From NCBI RefSeq assembly GCF_002938435.1, contig NZ_POQT01000036.1, positions 1 through 47,742 on the forward strand: a DNA stretch of 47,742 bases, read 5' to 3'. The stretch comes from Blastococcus saxobsidens. GTDB lineage: Bacteria > Actinomycetota > Actinomycetes > Mycobacteriales > Geodermatophilaceae. This document shows, one piece after another, positions 30,156 through 38,630 of this stretch (position 1 is its first letter; each line of letters starts with the position of its first letter). The notes below the pieces were generated by a model. That model did no database searches, was not told the origin of the DNA, and saw only the letters and a program-made list of their open reading frames with translations. The translations under genes were made by a program, and so were the position numbers.

Positions 30156-30658
30156 CCCGCTCGCACACTTCCCTGCGCTGCCGGCCGGCCACCGCCGGTC
30201 TCGTCCTGGCGTCGGTGGCCGCGCTCAGCGGGTGCACCGAGGACGGCACCGCGGCTCCGGGGGCCGGCACGCCGGTCGCCGGGGACCGGCCGGACGCCGG
30301 CACCGCTGCCTACGACGGCCCCTACACCACGCGCTTCGCCGGCGAGGTGCGGTCCTACGACGGGCAGACGGTGGTCCTGTCCGCTGACGTGAACCGGGTG
30401 CTCGGCCCCGCCGCCTTCTCCCTCGCCGGCACGGACGACACCACCATCGAGCCGCTGCTCGTCGTCGCACCCGACGCCTCGGAGGTGCGGGCCGATTCCA
30501 CGGTGGCCGTCACCGGCACGGTGCGCCTGTCCTTCGACCTGGCCGCGGTCGAGGAGGAGACCGGGACCGACCTGGACGACGAGCAGCTCGAGCGGTTCGA
30601 CGGAAGGCCCTACGTCACCGCCGGGCGCGTCGAGACGTCGGCTCCCGCGGACCGATGA
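30152..30658 (+). CDS. Hypothetical lipoprotein
   Basis: A 168-residue protein with a lipoprotein signal: basic start (MTRSHTSLRCR), hydrophobic run LVLASVAALSGC with the lipobox Cys, then a flexible Thr/Ala/Pro stretch. The mature part (YTTRFAGEVRSYDGQTVVLS, PLLVVAPDASEVRADSTVAV, TGTVRLSFDLAAVEEETG) looks like a small beta-barrel of OB type, as in other actinobacterial lipoproteins. No function known. Coupled at both ends: ATGA with the YihY-like gene and with the PAP2 gene. Confidence 0.8.
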   Translation: MTRSHTSLRCRPATAGLVLASVAALSGCTEDGTAAPGAGTPVAGDRPDAGTAAYDGPYTTRFAGEVRSYDGQTVVLSADVNRVLGPAAFSLAGTDDTTIEPLLVVAPDASEVRADSTVAVTGTVRLSFDLAAVEEETGTDLDDEQLERFDGRPYVTAGRVETSAPADR

Positions 30659-32178
30659 CCGCGCACGGGGCCACGGGGGCAGGCGCCGCTCCGGCCCCCC
30701 GCGGCGACGCGGGCAGCAACGCCCGGCGCTTCGGGGTCCGGGCCGTGCTGGGGCTCACGGCCGTCCTCGCCGGCGCGCTGCCCTTCCTCCTGCTGTGGTT
30801 GCTGGTCCAGGGCCGCTGGGGCCCGCTGGCCCGGCTCGACGGGGACGTCGCGGCCGAGCTGAACGCGCGGGTGGCCGGCTCCCCCACCGTGGTCTCCGCG
30901 CTCCGGCTGGTCACCGACGCCGGGGGCACGGGCACGGCGGTCTGGGTGCTCACGCTGACCACCGCCTTCCTGGCGATCCGAGGGCAACGCCGCCTGGCGT
31001 GGTTCGTGGCGGTGACGGGCGCCGGCCTGGCGGTGCTCGTGCCGCTCACCAAGGTGCTCGCCGACCGCGCCCGCCCGCTCGTGGCCGACCCCGTCGTCGA
31101 CACGCCCAGCAACGCCAGCTTCCCCAGCGGTCACGCCATGACGTCGCTGGTCACCTGGGGCGTCCTGGTCCTCCTGGCGATGCCCGCCGTCCGGCGCCGC
31201 TGGCAGCCGTGGCTGGTCGCCGGCGCAGCCCTGCTGGTGCTGGCGGTCGGCTTCACCCGGCTGGCGCTGGGCGTCCACTTCGTGACCGACGTCGTCGCCG
31301 GGTACGCCCTCGGCGCCGCCTGGCTCGCGGCCATGACGGCGGCCTTCCGTGGCTGGCAGCACGACACCCGGTCGGCACCCCTGCCCGCGGACGGCGCCCA
31401 CGATCCGCTGGGGATCGGCCCCGCCGAGGCCCCGCACCTGGCTCCCCGGCACGAGGGACCGGGGCGCGACCGGAGCCGCGCGGCGCTCCGGCTGGCGGTG
31501 GTCGCGGCTGCCCTGGGCGCCGGGCTCGCCGCCGCGGGTCTCCTGGTGACCGCGGTCCTCGGCGGCTCCGCCCTGGTGCGGGTCGACCTCGCCGCCGTCC
31601 GGTGGTTCGCCGGGCACCGGACGGCGACCTGGACCACCGTCGCGGAGCTGGCCGGGGCGCTGGGCGGCACCCGCACGGTGGTGGCCGGCGGCATCGGCCT
31701 CGCCGTGCTCGGGCTGGCGGTCACCCGCCGGTGGCGGCCCGCGGTGTTCGTCGCGGTGGCCCTGGTCGGGGAGGTGCTGCTGTACTTCCTGGTCGCCCAG
31801 GTGGTGGAGCGGGCACGGCCCGACGTCGCCGACCTCACCGACGGCCTGCCGGTGGCGGCCGCCTGGCCGTCCGGCCACGTCGCCGCCGCGACCGTCCTCT
31901 ACGGGGCGCTCGTCGTCCTGGTCCTCCGGCTCGGCCGGTCCCGCCTGCGGTGGCTCGTGCTGGCCGTGCCGCTGCTCGCGGTGCCCGCGGTCGGGCTGTC
32001 GCGCATCTACGTCGCGGCCCACCACCCCACCGACGTCCTCGCCGGGGTGGTCCTCGGGACGGTGTGGTTGCTGGCCTGCCGGCGCGTGCTCCTGGGCGAC
32101 CTCCCCGGTCCGGACGGCCGGCGCCGGGAGGACTCCGGGTCGGGCGCCACGGACGTCCGGGCCGGCACCGGTCCATGA
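30655..32178 (+). CDS. Tandem PAP2 phosphatase membrane protein
   Basis: A 507-residue protein with two complete PAP2 phosphatase units in tandem. Unit one has KVLADRARP, FPSGHAM and TRLALGVHFVTD; unit two has VVERARPD, AWPSGH and SRIYVAAHHPTD. In the second unit the first-motif Lys is Val, while the catalytic His residues are kept in both. About twelve membrane helices are expected, with a hydrophilic link (residues about 235-280) between the units. PAP2 enzymes dephosphorylate lipid phosphates such as phosphatidate or undecaprenyl diphosphate. Usual family length is about 200-250 residues, so this is a fusion or duplication. Confidence 0.9.
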   Translation: MTAHGATGAGAAPAPRGDAGSNARRFGVRAVLGLTAVLAGALPFLLLWLLVQGRWGPLARLDGDVAAELNARVAGSPTVVSALRLVTDAGGTGTAVWVLTLTTAFLAIRGQRRLAWFVAVTGAGLAVLVPLTKVLADRARPLVADPVVDTPSNASFPSGHAMTSLVTWGVLVLLAMPAVRRRWQPWLVAGAALLVLAVGFTRLALGVHFVTDVVAGYALGAAWLAAMTAAFRGWQHDTRSAPLPADGAHDPLGIGPAEAPHLAPRHEGPGRDRSRAALRLAVVAAALGAGLAAAGLLVTAVLGGSALVRVDLAAVRWFAGHRTATWTTVAELAGALGGTRTVVAGGIGLAVLGLAVTRRWRPAVFVAVALVGEVLLYFLVAQVVERARPDVADLTDGLPVAAAWPSGHVAAATVLYGALVVLVLRLGRSRLRWLVLAVPLLAVPAVGLSRIYVAAHHPTDVLAGVVLGTVWLLACRRVLLGDLPGPDGRRREDSGSGATDVRAGTGP

Positions 32179-32293
32179 CATTTCGCTGACGTGTGACGCC
32201 GGAGCGGCCCGGTGGCGTGTGCGCCCCCCGTCGCCGGGCACCACCGGAGCCGGCGGTGGACGGCACCGGCCAGCCACGAGTCGGAGGTTGTGC

Positions 32294-33421
32294 ATGGACG
32301 AACCCAGCGCCGGGACGGTCCCGCCTGCGGGACGGCTCCCCCGCACCGGACCGTTCCGACCGGGCGGTGCCGCCCGGCTGGCGATCGGCTGCGCGGCGGT
32401 CCTCGGGGTGGTGGCCGTGGGCTGGCTGGTGCTGGGGCTGCTGGTGCAGCTGGCCCTGGTCACCTGCTCGCTGCTGGCCGCGCTGCTGCTCACCGCGCTC
32501 GCGGCCCCCTTCACCCGGCTGCTGCGCCGGCTCGGCGCACCGGCGGCCCTCGCCGCCGCGGGGGCGGTGCTCGCCCTGCTGGCCGTGATCGCCGGGATCG
32601 GTGCGCTGGTCTGGCTGCGGACCAGCTCCCGGATCACCGAGCTGGCGCCGGCCATCACCGTCGGCATCGACCGGATCCGGGCCTGGCTCGTCGATGGTCC
32701 GCTGGGGCTGGACCCCGAGCGGGTGGAGGGCATCCGCGACCGGATCGTCACCCAGCTCTTCGAGGTCGTCCCGGGCCCGGTGGAGGGCGCGACCATGGCG
32801 GTCACCGTGGTCAGCGCCCTGCTGCTCGTCCTGTTCATCGTCTTCTTCCTGCTCAAGGACGGCGCGACGATGTGGGCCTGGGTCGTGGAGCGCGTACCCG
32901 CCACCCAGCGGGGGCGCGTGGACGGCGCCGGGGAGCGGGCCTGGGCCACGCTGAGCGCCTACGTGCTGGGCGTGGCGGCCGTCGCGGCGGTCGACGCCGC
33001 GCTCATCGGGCTGGGTCTGCTCGTGGTGGGGGTACCGCTGTGGCTCTCGCTGACCCTGCTCACGTTCTTCGGGGCGTTCGTGCCCTACTTCGGCGCGGTC
33101 CTCAGCGGAGCCGCCGCCGTCCTCGTCACGCTGGTGACCAACGGCGCCGGCGACGCCGTCACGATCCTCGTCGTGGTCCTGGTCGTGCAGCAGATCGAGG
33201 GCAACCTGCTCCAGCCGCTGATCATGCGCCGGGCGGTGCACCTGCACCCCGTCGTCACCCTGGTCGCCGTCACGTCCGGCACGCTGCTGGGCGGCATCCT
33301 CGGGGCCGTGGTCGCGGTGCCGCTGACGGCCGTCACCCACCACGTGGTCGAGTACCTGCGCACCCACCGGCCGGCCGAGGCCCAGCGACCGGATCCGGGC
33401 CCGGCCGCCGTCGCCGCATGA
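32294..33421 (+). CDS. AI-2E family transporter (TqsA/PerM-like)
   Basis: A 375-residue membrane protein of the AI-2E family. Two N-terminal helix pairs are followed by a soluble segment (ITELAPAITVGIDRIRAWL, PERVEGIRDRIVTQLF). Next comes the block VVSALLLVLFIVFFLLKDG, then FGAFVPYFGAVLSGAAAVLV and the conserved VVQQIEGNLLQPLIMRRAVH. Members include autoinducer-2 exporters and Na+/H+ antiporters, so substrate is open. ATG at 32294 with cggagg. It ends the envelope gene run; the Mo-enzyme operon converges on it. Confidence 0.88.
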   Translation: MDEPSAGTVPPAGRLPRTGPFRPGGAARLAIGCAAVLGVVAVGWLVLGLLVQLALVTCSLLAALLLTALAAPFTRLLRRLGAPAALAAAGAVLALLAVIAGIGALVWLRTSSRITELAPAITVGIDRIRAWLVDGPLGLDPERVEGIRDRIVTQLFEVVPGPVEGATMAVTVVSALLLVLFIVFFLLKDGATMWAWVVERVPATQRGRVDGAGERAWATLSAYVLGVAAVAAVDAALIGLGLLVVGVPLWLSLTLLTFFGAFVPYFGAVLSGAAAVLVTLVTNGAGDAVTILVVVLVVQQIEGNLLQPLIMRRAVHLHPVVTLVAVTSGTLLGGILGAVVAVPLTAVTHHVVEYLRTHRPAEAQRPDPGPAAVAA

Positions 33422-33437
33422 GCGACGGCGGCCGGTC

Positions 33438-34109
33438 TCACACCTGCGGCCGGACCCCCGCTTCCCGGAGCAGGTCGGCCGGCCGGAGCGGCCCCTCCCC
33501 CGCCATCGCGGCCCGGCCGGCACCACGCCGGCCGAGGGGCAGCACGGTGCGCTCGCGCGCACCCTCGAGCTCGAGGGCCAGCGCGGCGTAGACCGCGAGC
33601 AGCGCCAGGGCGAGGCCCACCCACCCGGCCGCGGACCGCCAGCCGGCCGAGCCGGTCAACTGGTACCCGGCGGTGACCAGGAACCGCGTGCCGGCCAGCG
33701 CCATCACCGCGGCCGGGACGACCTTGCTGCCCACCGCCGCGACGGCCGGCACCAGCATGGCGACGCCGGACACGAGGAGCAGGACGCCCAGGCCCGCGCT
33801 CACCGCGCCGGGTGGACTGGTCAGCGTGGTGAGCGCGACGACCGCCCACGTCCCGCTGAGGATCCCCATGCCCGTGGCCGCGACCGGGTCCCGGCCGAGG
33901 AACCCGAACACCGACGACAGCAGCTGCAGCGGCACGGTGGCGAACAGCGCGGTGTAGCCGGCGACCCGCCCCTGGTCCGGCGGGATCCAGCCCAGCTGCA
34001 CCGCGCTGAACATCGTCGTCGCCAGGGCCAGGGCCAGGAAGCCGAGCGGGAGGGGGGTGGCCAGCGGCCGGAGGACTATCCGCGTGCCGGCGTCGGGCCC
34101 GTCGCCCAT
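33438..34109 (-). CDS. GPR1/FUN34/YaaH-like membrane protein
   Basis: A 223-residue protein with six hydrophobic segments. The N-terminal PLATPLPLGFLALALATTM is like the first helix of the acetate/succinate uptake family GPR1/FUN34/YaaH; helices are followed by an Arg-rich cytoplasmic tail. Similarity is weak after the first 100 residues, so the transport role is tentative. The start codon ATG at 34109 shares one base with the stop of the helical protein gene (TGATG). Last gene of the Mo-enzyme operon. Confidence 0.65.
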   Translation of the reverse strand: MGDGPDAGTRIVLRPLATPLPLGFLALALATTMFSAVQLGWIPPDQGRVAGYTALFATVPLQLLSSVFGFLGRDPVAATGMGILSGTWAVVALTTLTSPPGAVSAGLGVLLLVSGVAMLVPAVAAVGSKVVPAAVMALAGTRFLVTAGYQLTGSAGWRSAAGWVGLALALLAVYAALALELEGARERTVLPLGRRGAGRAAMAGEGPLRPADLLREAGVRPQV

Positions 34110-34591
34110 CAGCTGGCGAGCACCTGGGGCGAGGTGACCTTGAGGTGGGAGTTGGCCCACCGCGCCACCCGCAGGGTCTGCGGGTGGCACCGTTCGGCGA
34201 CGTCCAGCAGCTCCCGCTCCTTGGCTCCCTGCGCCCCCTGGGCCAGGAGCTCCCAGTCCACGGAGGTGCCGGCCGCCTCGCGGTACAGGTGGCGGAGGTC
34301 GGCCAGCAGCAGCAGCCCGGGCGTCGCCCGGCGACCGGTCAGCTCGGCCGCCCGCTGCTTCACGGCGGCCAGGACCCCGGGGTCCTCCGACGCCTCGGCG
34401 TCCAGGTCGAGGCCGAAGTCGCGGCCCCTCCGCGCCAGCTCGGCGACGTGCGTGCGCGACCAGCCCGCCATGTCGCGGCAGACGTGGAAGACCTCGTGGT
34501 CGGTCTTGTGCTTGTCCGACATGGACGTCAGCACGGTGACCAGGTGGTTCTCCGAGCGGTGCAGCTCCTCGATGGCCATGTCCAGTTTCAC
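34109..34591 (-). CDS. Helical, ferritin-like hypothetical protein
   Basis: A 160-residue all-helical protein (IEELHRSENHLVTVLTSMSD, HEVFHVCRDMAGWSRTHVA, LLLLADLRHLYREAAGTSVD). It has several His/Glu pairs placed as in four-helix bundles and no membrane segment. The GTG at 34591 overlaps the stop of the molybdoenzyme (GTGA); an ATG four codons later is an alternative. Its tight coupling suggests a chaperone or partner subunit of the molybdoenzyme. Function unknown. Confidence 0.7.
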   Translation of the reverse strand: MKLDMAIEELHRSENHLVTVLTSMSDKHKTDHEVFHVCRDMAGWSRTHVAELARRGRDFGLDLDAEASEDPGVLAAVKQRAAELTGRRATPGLLLLADLRHLYREAAGTSVDWELLAQGAQGAKERELLDVAERCHPQTLRVARWANSHLKVTSPQVLAS

Positions 34592-37038
34592 GCGTGTCCT
34601 CCCACGTGCTCGTGCGCGAGGGCGTCGTCTCCACCCGTCGTCGGCGGGACCTGCCCGCTCACCGGGGCGGACCCCGTGGTCGTGGGAGCGGGGGCGGGGC
34701 CGGTGGACGTGGCGATCCGCTGCACCTGCGCCGCCGCGGTCTTGAAGATGGGCTGCTTGGACACCGGGTCCCAGTCGGTGAGGGTCAGCTCGTTGGCCGC
34801 CCGGACGTCGTCGCCCTCCGGCGCGGAGCCGTGGGCGGTGTCCCAGTACCCGTAGTGGAACGGCAGGAAGAGCACGCCGGGGCGGATGCCGCTGATCCGC
34901 ACCTTCGCGCGCACCCGGCCGCGCGGTGTCGTGACCTCCAGCAGGTCACCCTCGACGAACCCGCGGTCTGCGGCGTCGCTCGCCGACATCTCCACCCAGA
35001 CCTCCGGCGCTGCCCTGTGCAGCTGCGGCGCTCGGGCGGTCTTGGTCCGGGTGTGGAAGTGGTAGAGCGTGCGACCGGTGATCAGCTGGAAGGGGAAGTC
35101 CTGGTCGGGCAGCTCGTGCGGCGGCACGTACTCCGCCGCCTTGAGCACGGCCCGGCCGGTCGGGTTCAGCGCCTTGTACTCGGTCTCCTCGACCGGCGCG
35201 CCGGTGACCATGTCCCGCCCGTAGCTCTCGCAGTAGTCCGGCTGCGCCCAGAACCGGCCGTCCACGTAGATCCGCTCGGTGCCGTCGGGGTGCTCGTCGG
35301 TGCAGGGCCACTGGATGCCGCTGCCGCCGCGGAGCTTGTCGTAGCTGAGGCCGGTGTAGTCGCAGGGCCGGCCGCGGCTGCACTCCTTCCAGCCCTCGAA
35401 CGCACCCTCCGGATCGCTCCACTTGACCAGCGGTGCGCCGTCCTTGTCCTCCAATCCGAGCCGGTGCGCGAAGTCGATGAGGATGTCGAGATCCGACCGG
35501 GCCTCCCCCGGCGGCTCCACGGCCTTCTCGGACAGGTGCACCGTGCGGTCGACGTTGGTGAAGGTGCCGGTCTTCTCCCCCCACGTGGCCGCGGGCAGGA
35601 CGACGTCGGCCAGCTGGGCGGTCTCGGACAGGAAGATGTCCTGGACGACGAGGAAGAGCCGGTCCTGGGACAGGAGGGACCGGATCCGCGCGAGTTCGGG
35701 CAGCGAGACCGCCGGGTTGGTGGCGGTCACGTACATGAACCGGATCGAGCCCTCTTCGACGTACCGCAGCTGCTGCATGATGTGGGTCGGCGGCGAGTAG
35801 TGCGGGATCTGCATCGGGTCGACGTTCCAGACCTGCGCGAGGTCGGCGATGTGGCTGTCGTTCGACCAGTTGCGGAACGCCGGCAGGTCGCCGTCGGCCC
35901 CGGCCTCCCGGGTGTTCTGCGCCGTCGGCTGACCGTTCATCTGGAGGATCCCGCAGCCGGGCTTGCCGAGCATGCCGCGCAGGACGTGGATGTTGTTGAT
36001 CTGGACGGCGGCGGCCGTGGCCTGGTGGGACTGGTAGAAGCCCTGCAGGGCGGTGGAGAGCAGCCGTTCGGCGGAGCCGATGATCCGCGCGGCCTCGCGG
36101 ATCCGGTCGGCGGGGACGTCGCAGACCTCGGCGGCCACCTCCGGGGTGTAGGCCCGGGTCTGCTTCTCCAGCTCGTCGAAGCCCACGCTGTGCGCCCCGA
36201 CGTAGTCGCGGTCGATCCACCCGTGGGCGATCAGCTCGTGGACGAGGGCGTTCATCAGCATCACGTTGGTGCCGGGGCGCGGTGCGAGGTGCACGGTGGC
36301 CGCGCGGGCCACCGGCGTCTCCCGTGGATCCACGCAGACGACCTGCGGCGGGTTCGGGCCGGCGAGCCGGTCGAGGACGCGGGTCCACAGGACGGTCTGG
36401 GTCTCGGCCATGTTGTGGCCGTAGAGCGCGATGACGTCGCAGTGGTCGATGTCGGTGTAGGAGCCCGGCTGCCCGTCGCAGGCGAAGGTCTCCTTCAGCG
36501 CCGCGGCCGCCGTGGCGGTGCACAGCCGGGTGTTGCCGTCGACGTGGTTGGTGCCGATCCCGCCGTGGGCGATGAGGCCGAGGGTGTAGTACTCCTCCAG
36601 GAACAGCTGCCCGGTCGTGTAGAAGCTGATCGCGCTGGGGCCCTGCTCGTCGAGCAGCTCCCTGGCCCGGCCGACCACCGCCTCCATCGCGGTGTCCCAG
36701 TCGCACTCGATCAGTTCCCCGTCCCGCCGGATCAGCGGCCGGGTGAGCCGGTCCGGTGAGTTGTTGGCCTGCCAGCCGTAGAGGTCCTTCGGCCCGAGCC
36801 GGCCGTGGTTCACCCGGTCGACCTCCCGGCCGCGGACGCCGACGATCCGGTCGTCCTTCACCGCGATGTCCAGGCCGTCGCCGTTGGAGTGCAGGATCGT
36901 CGCCGACTGCACCCAGCGGTCGACGTCGTCGGCGGTCAGGCCGTCGGCCAGGTAGCTGTCGACCCGGGTGGGCCACTGCTCCCCCGGCCCGTACGGCGTT
37001 CGGGTGCCCCAGGGTTCCGCGATCCGGTCGATGCGCAC
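34588..37038 (-). CDS. Molybdopterin oxidoreductase lacking the N-terminal Fe-S cluster
   Basis: An 816-residue enzyme of the DMSO-reductase superfamily, close to NarB/NasA and formate dehydrogenases. The likely Mo ligand is Cys173 in NTRLCTATA; the bis-MGD pockets are visible (ALYGHNMAETQ, VVCVDPRETP, DVVLPAATWGEKTGTFTN, LITGRTLYHFHTRTKT). The four cysteines that bind 4Fe-4S in the family are replaced in register: Thr47, His50, Asp54 (SATILHSNGDGLD) and Gly82 (GRLGPKD). No Tat signal, so it is cytoplasmic. GTG at 37038 with cggagg six bases upstream. First gene of a three-gene operon; reaction unknown. Confidence 0.88.
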   Translation of the reverse strand: MRIDRIAEPWGTRTPYGPGEQWPTRVDSYLADGLTADDVDRWVQSATILHSNGDGLDIAVKDDRIVGVRGREVDRVNHGRLGPKDLYGWQANNSPDRLTRPLIRRDGELIECDWDTAMEAVVGRARELLDEQGPSAISFYTTGQLFLEEYYTLGLIAHGGIGTNHVDGNTRLCTATAAAALKETFACDGQPGSYTDIDHCDVIALYGHNMAETQTVLWTRVLDRLAGPNPPQVVCVDPRETPVARAATVHLAPRPGTNVMLMNALVHELIAHGWIDRDYVGAHSVGFDELEKQTRAYTPEVAAEVCDVPADRIREAARIIGSAERLLSTALQGFYQSHQATAAAVQINNIHVLRGMLGKPGCGILQMNGQPTAQNTREAGADGDLPAFRNWSNDSHIADLAQVWNVDPMQIPHYSPPTHIMQQLRYVEEGSIRFMYVTATNPAVSLPELARIRSLLSQDRLFLVVQDIFLSETAQLADVVLPAATWGEKTGTFTNVDRTVHLSEKAVEPPGEARSDLDILIDFAHRLGLEDKDGAPLVKWSDPEGAFEGWKECSRGRPCDYTGLSYDKLRGGSGIQWPCTDEHPDGTERIYVDGRFWAQPDYCESYGRDMVTGAPVEETEYKALNPTGRAVLKAAEYVPPHELPDQDFPFQLITGRTLYHFHTRTKTARAPQLHRAAPEVWVEMSASDAADRGFVEGDLLEVTTPRGRVRAKVRISGIRPGVLFLPFHYGYWDTAHGSAPEGDDVRAANELTLTDWDPVSKQPIFKTAAAQVQRIATSTGPAPAPTTTGSAPVSGQVPPTTGGDDALAHEHVGGHA

Positions 37039-37120
37039 GTGCGTCCTCCGGCGAGTCGGTGTCCGTCCGAATGCCGGGGCACTGCCCCCCTGCGTCCTCA
37101 CCGAACCTTCCGCGGGGAGC

Positions 37121-37149
37121 ACACTTTCGCTCCGACACGTTTTCGTCAC
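37121..37149 (-). promoter_or_regulatory. Possible promoter of the molybdoenzyme operon
   Basis: On the minus strand GTGACG (37149-37144), 17 bases, AAGTGT (37126-37121), in the only A/T-richer stretch of a 305-base intergenic region (37039-37343). That region holds no gene: it contains this element, the leader of the molybdoenzyme (about 75 bases), and the hairpins before the STAS gene. Confidence 0.3.
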
Positions 37150-37258
37150 ATGACCGGCCGGCCGACGAACGGGCGCCGTCCGGCCCCGGGCGCGGATGCG
37201 ACGACTGCGTGACGTTCCCCGTGCGGCCCTCCCGGTGCCGCGGACCGGCTGCCACCCT

Positions 37259-37320
37259 GGCTCCGGCACCGCGGACGGGGGCTCGTCGAGCCGCGGTGCC
37301 GGAGCCGTGCGGCAGCACGG
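37259..37320 (+). repeat. 16-bp inverted repeat plus second hairpin before the STAS gene
   Basis: Arms 37259-37274 and 37291-37306 are perfect 16-base inverted repeats with a 16-base loop. Directly after, ccgtgc (37305-37310) and gcacgg (37315-37320) form a second stem with loop ggca, sharing two bases with the first. The two cannot both be complete. They end 13 bases before the STAS ribosome site gaggagga. Confidence 0.75.
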
Positions 37321-37343
37321 GACCACGACGTCGAGGAGGAACC

Positions 37344-37643
37344 GTGAGCTCAGGCCCCCACCCCCGGTCGACGCCGGACCGCGACTCGTTCACCGAGACG
37401 ATCGACGGCCGCCTGGGGGCGATCAGCGCGCAGGGGCACCTGACCACGCGGGCCGCGGACATGGTCCGGGGCACGGTGGAGGTGCTGCGCCGCAGCGGGC
37501 ACGACCGCGTCGTCGTGGACCTGCAGGGGGTGGAGCGGGCCGACGACGACGGCCTGCGGGCCCTCCACGCGCTCGCCGACGGCATCCGTGCCGACGGCGG
37601 GCGGCTGATGCTGCTGCACCCGCCGCGTCCCTGGCAGGGCTGA
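37344..37643 (+). CDS. Small STAS domain protein
   Basis: A 99-residue protein that is one STAS-like domain: FTETIDGRLGAISAQGHLT, helix ADMVRGTVEVLRRSGHD, RVVVDLQGVERADDDGLRAL, then GIRADGGRLMLLHPP. The usual phosphorylated Ser in the DSSGL loop is Asp (ADDDGL), which could mimic the phosphorylated or lock one state. GTG at 37344 with gaggagga. Likely a partner-switch component; no kinase or sigma factor is nearby. Confidence 0.78.
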   Translation: MSSGPHPRSTPDRDSFTETIDGRLGAISAQGHLTTRAADMVRGTVEVLRRSGHDRVVVDLQGVERADDDGLRALHALADGIRADGGRLMLLHPPRPWQG

Positions 37644-37679
37644 CCGGACCCGCCCCCGGTCGACCGGAACCCGTCGCCG

Positions 37680-37751
37680 TCAGCCGAGGCTGCTGAGCAG
37701 CTCACGGCAGGCGGTCTCGCACCGCCGGCAGGCCTCGGCGCAGCGGTGCAG
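37680..37751 (-). pseudogene. Remnant of a DUF326 (Cys-rich four-helix copper-binding) gene
   Basis: The minus-strand frame ends LHRCAEACRRCETACRELL, SSLG and a stop: the typical last helix of DUF326 copper-storage-like proteins, with four Cys in the right spacing. Full proteins are about 110-130 residues with CxxxC repeats; nothing upstream in frame resembles the rest, and no start codon with a ribosome site exists. The missing 5' part coincides with the end of the FNT gene. Confidence 0.55.
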
Positions 37752-37778
37752 CGTTCTTCCTGCCGCAGTCCGACGTGG

Positions 37779-38630
37779 TCAGCCGCGCTCGGCGGGCTCC
37801 GCCGTCGCCTCCGCGGGTGTCGGGGCGGGCGCGTCGCGCAGGAACAGGTACCAGTACGACGTCGCCACGAACACGACCGCGCCCACGAGGTTGCCCACCC
37901 CGGCCAGCAGCCAGTTGAGGGCGACGTCGCCCCAGCCGATGTCCGGGACGCCGGCGAAGATCGCGGCCGGCAGGAAGAACATGTTGGCCACCACGTGGTC
38001 GAAGCCCATCGCGACGAACGCCATGATCGGGAAGAAGATCGCGAGGATCTTGCCCGAGACCGTCGACGCCGAGAGCGACATCCACACCGCCAGGCAGACC
38101 AGCCAGTTGCAGCCCACCGCCCGCAGGAAGGTCTGCCACGGTGTCTCCCCCAGCGCCTTGCCCTCGGCGATGCCGGCCAGCCGCTCGTGCGTCAGCGCGG
38201 CGGTACCGGTCGCGTCGGCGTCGCCGACCACCCCTGTCTGGACGGCGAGGAAGTAGGCCACGACGAGGGCGCCCAGCAGGTTGCCCAGCAGGACCAGCGA
38301 CAGGTTGCGGGCGACGTCGCCCAGGCCGAGCTTGCCCTTCATGGCCCCCAGCGGGACGAGCAGCATGTTGCCGGTGGCCAGGTCGGAGCCGGCGATCAGC
38401 ACCAGCACCAGGCCGAGGGTGAACGCCGCACCGGTGAACAGGGTGGGCAGGGTCCCCCAGGTCTCGGGGTCCAGGCCCGAGGAGATGGTGATGGCCACGA
38501 GCGCCCCGAAGCCGATGTAGGCCCCGGCCAGGAAGGCGCTGACCAGCACCCGGTCCCAGCTGCGGTCGACCTTCTTGGCCCCGGTCGCGGCCGCGACCTG
38601 GGCCATCTCCTGCGGTTCGCGTGCGGCCAC
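37779..38630 (-). CDS. Formate/nitrite transporter (FNT) family channel
   Basis: A 283-residue protein with six helices of the aquaporin-like FNT fold: FLAGAYIGFGALVAITISSG (first half-helix region), AGSDLATGNMLLVPLGAMKG with the conserved GSDLATGN, AVGCNWLVCLAVWMSLSA, and FFPIMAFVAMGFDHVVANMFF containing the central His. Members pass formate, nitrite, hydrosulfide or acetate as neutral acid. GTG at 38630 with gggagg. It lies near the molybdoenzyme operon (possible nitrite or formate link) but is transcribed apart from it. Confidence 0.92.
   Translation of the reverse strand: MAAREPQEMAQVAAATGAKKVDRSWDRVLVSAFLAGAYIGFGALVAITISSGLDPETWGTLPTLFTGAAFTLGLVLVLIAGSDLATGNMLLVPLGAMKGKLGLGDVARNLSLVLLGNLLGALVVAYFLAVQTGVVGDADATGTAALTHERLAGIAEGKALGETPWQTFLRAVGCNWLVCLAVWMSLSASTVSGKILAIFFPIMAFVAMGFDHVVANMFFLPAAIFAGVPDIGWGDVALNWLLAGVGNLVGAVVFVATSYWYLFLRDAPAPTPAEATAEPAERG

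Noticed and set aside
34946-37705. 919-residue minus-strand frame over the molybdoenzyme
   Set aside because: It is a shadow full of Arg/Gly/Pro; the other frame holds all molybdoenzyme motifs.
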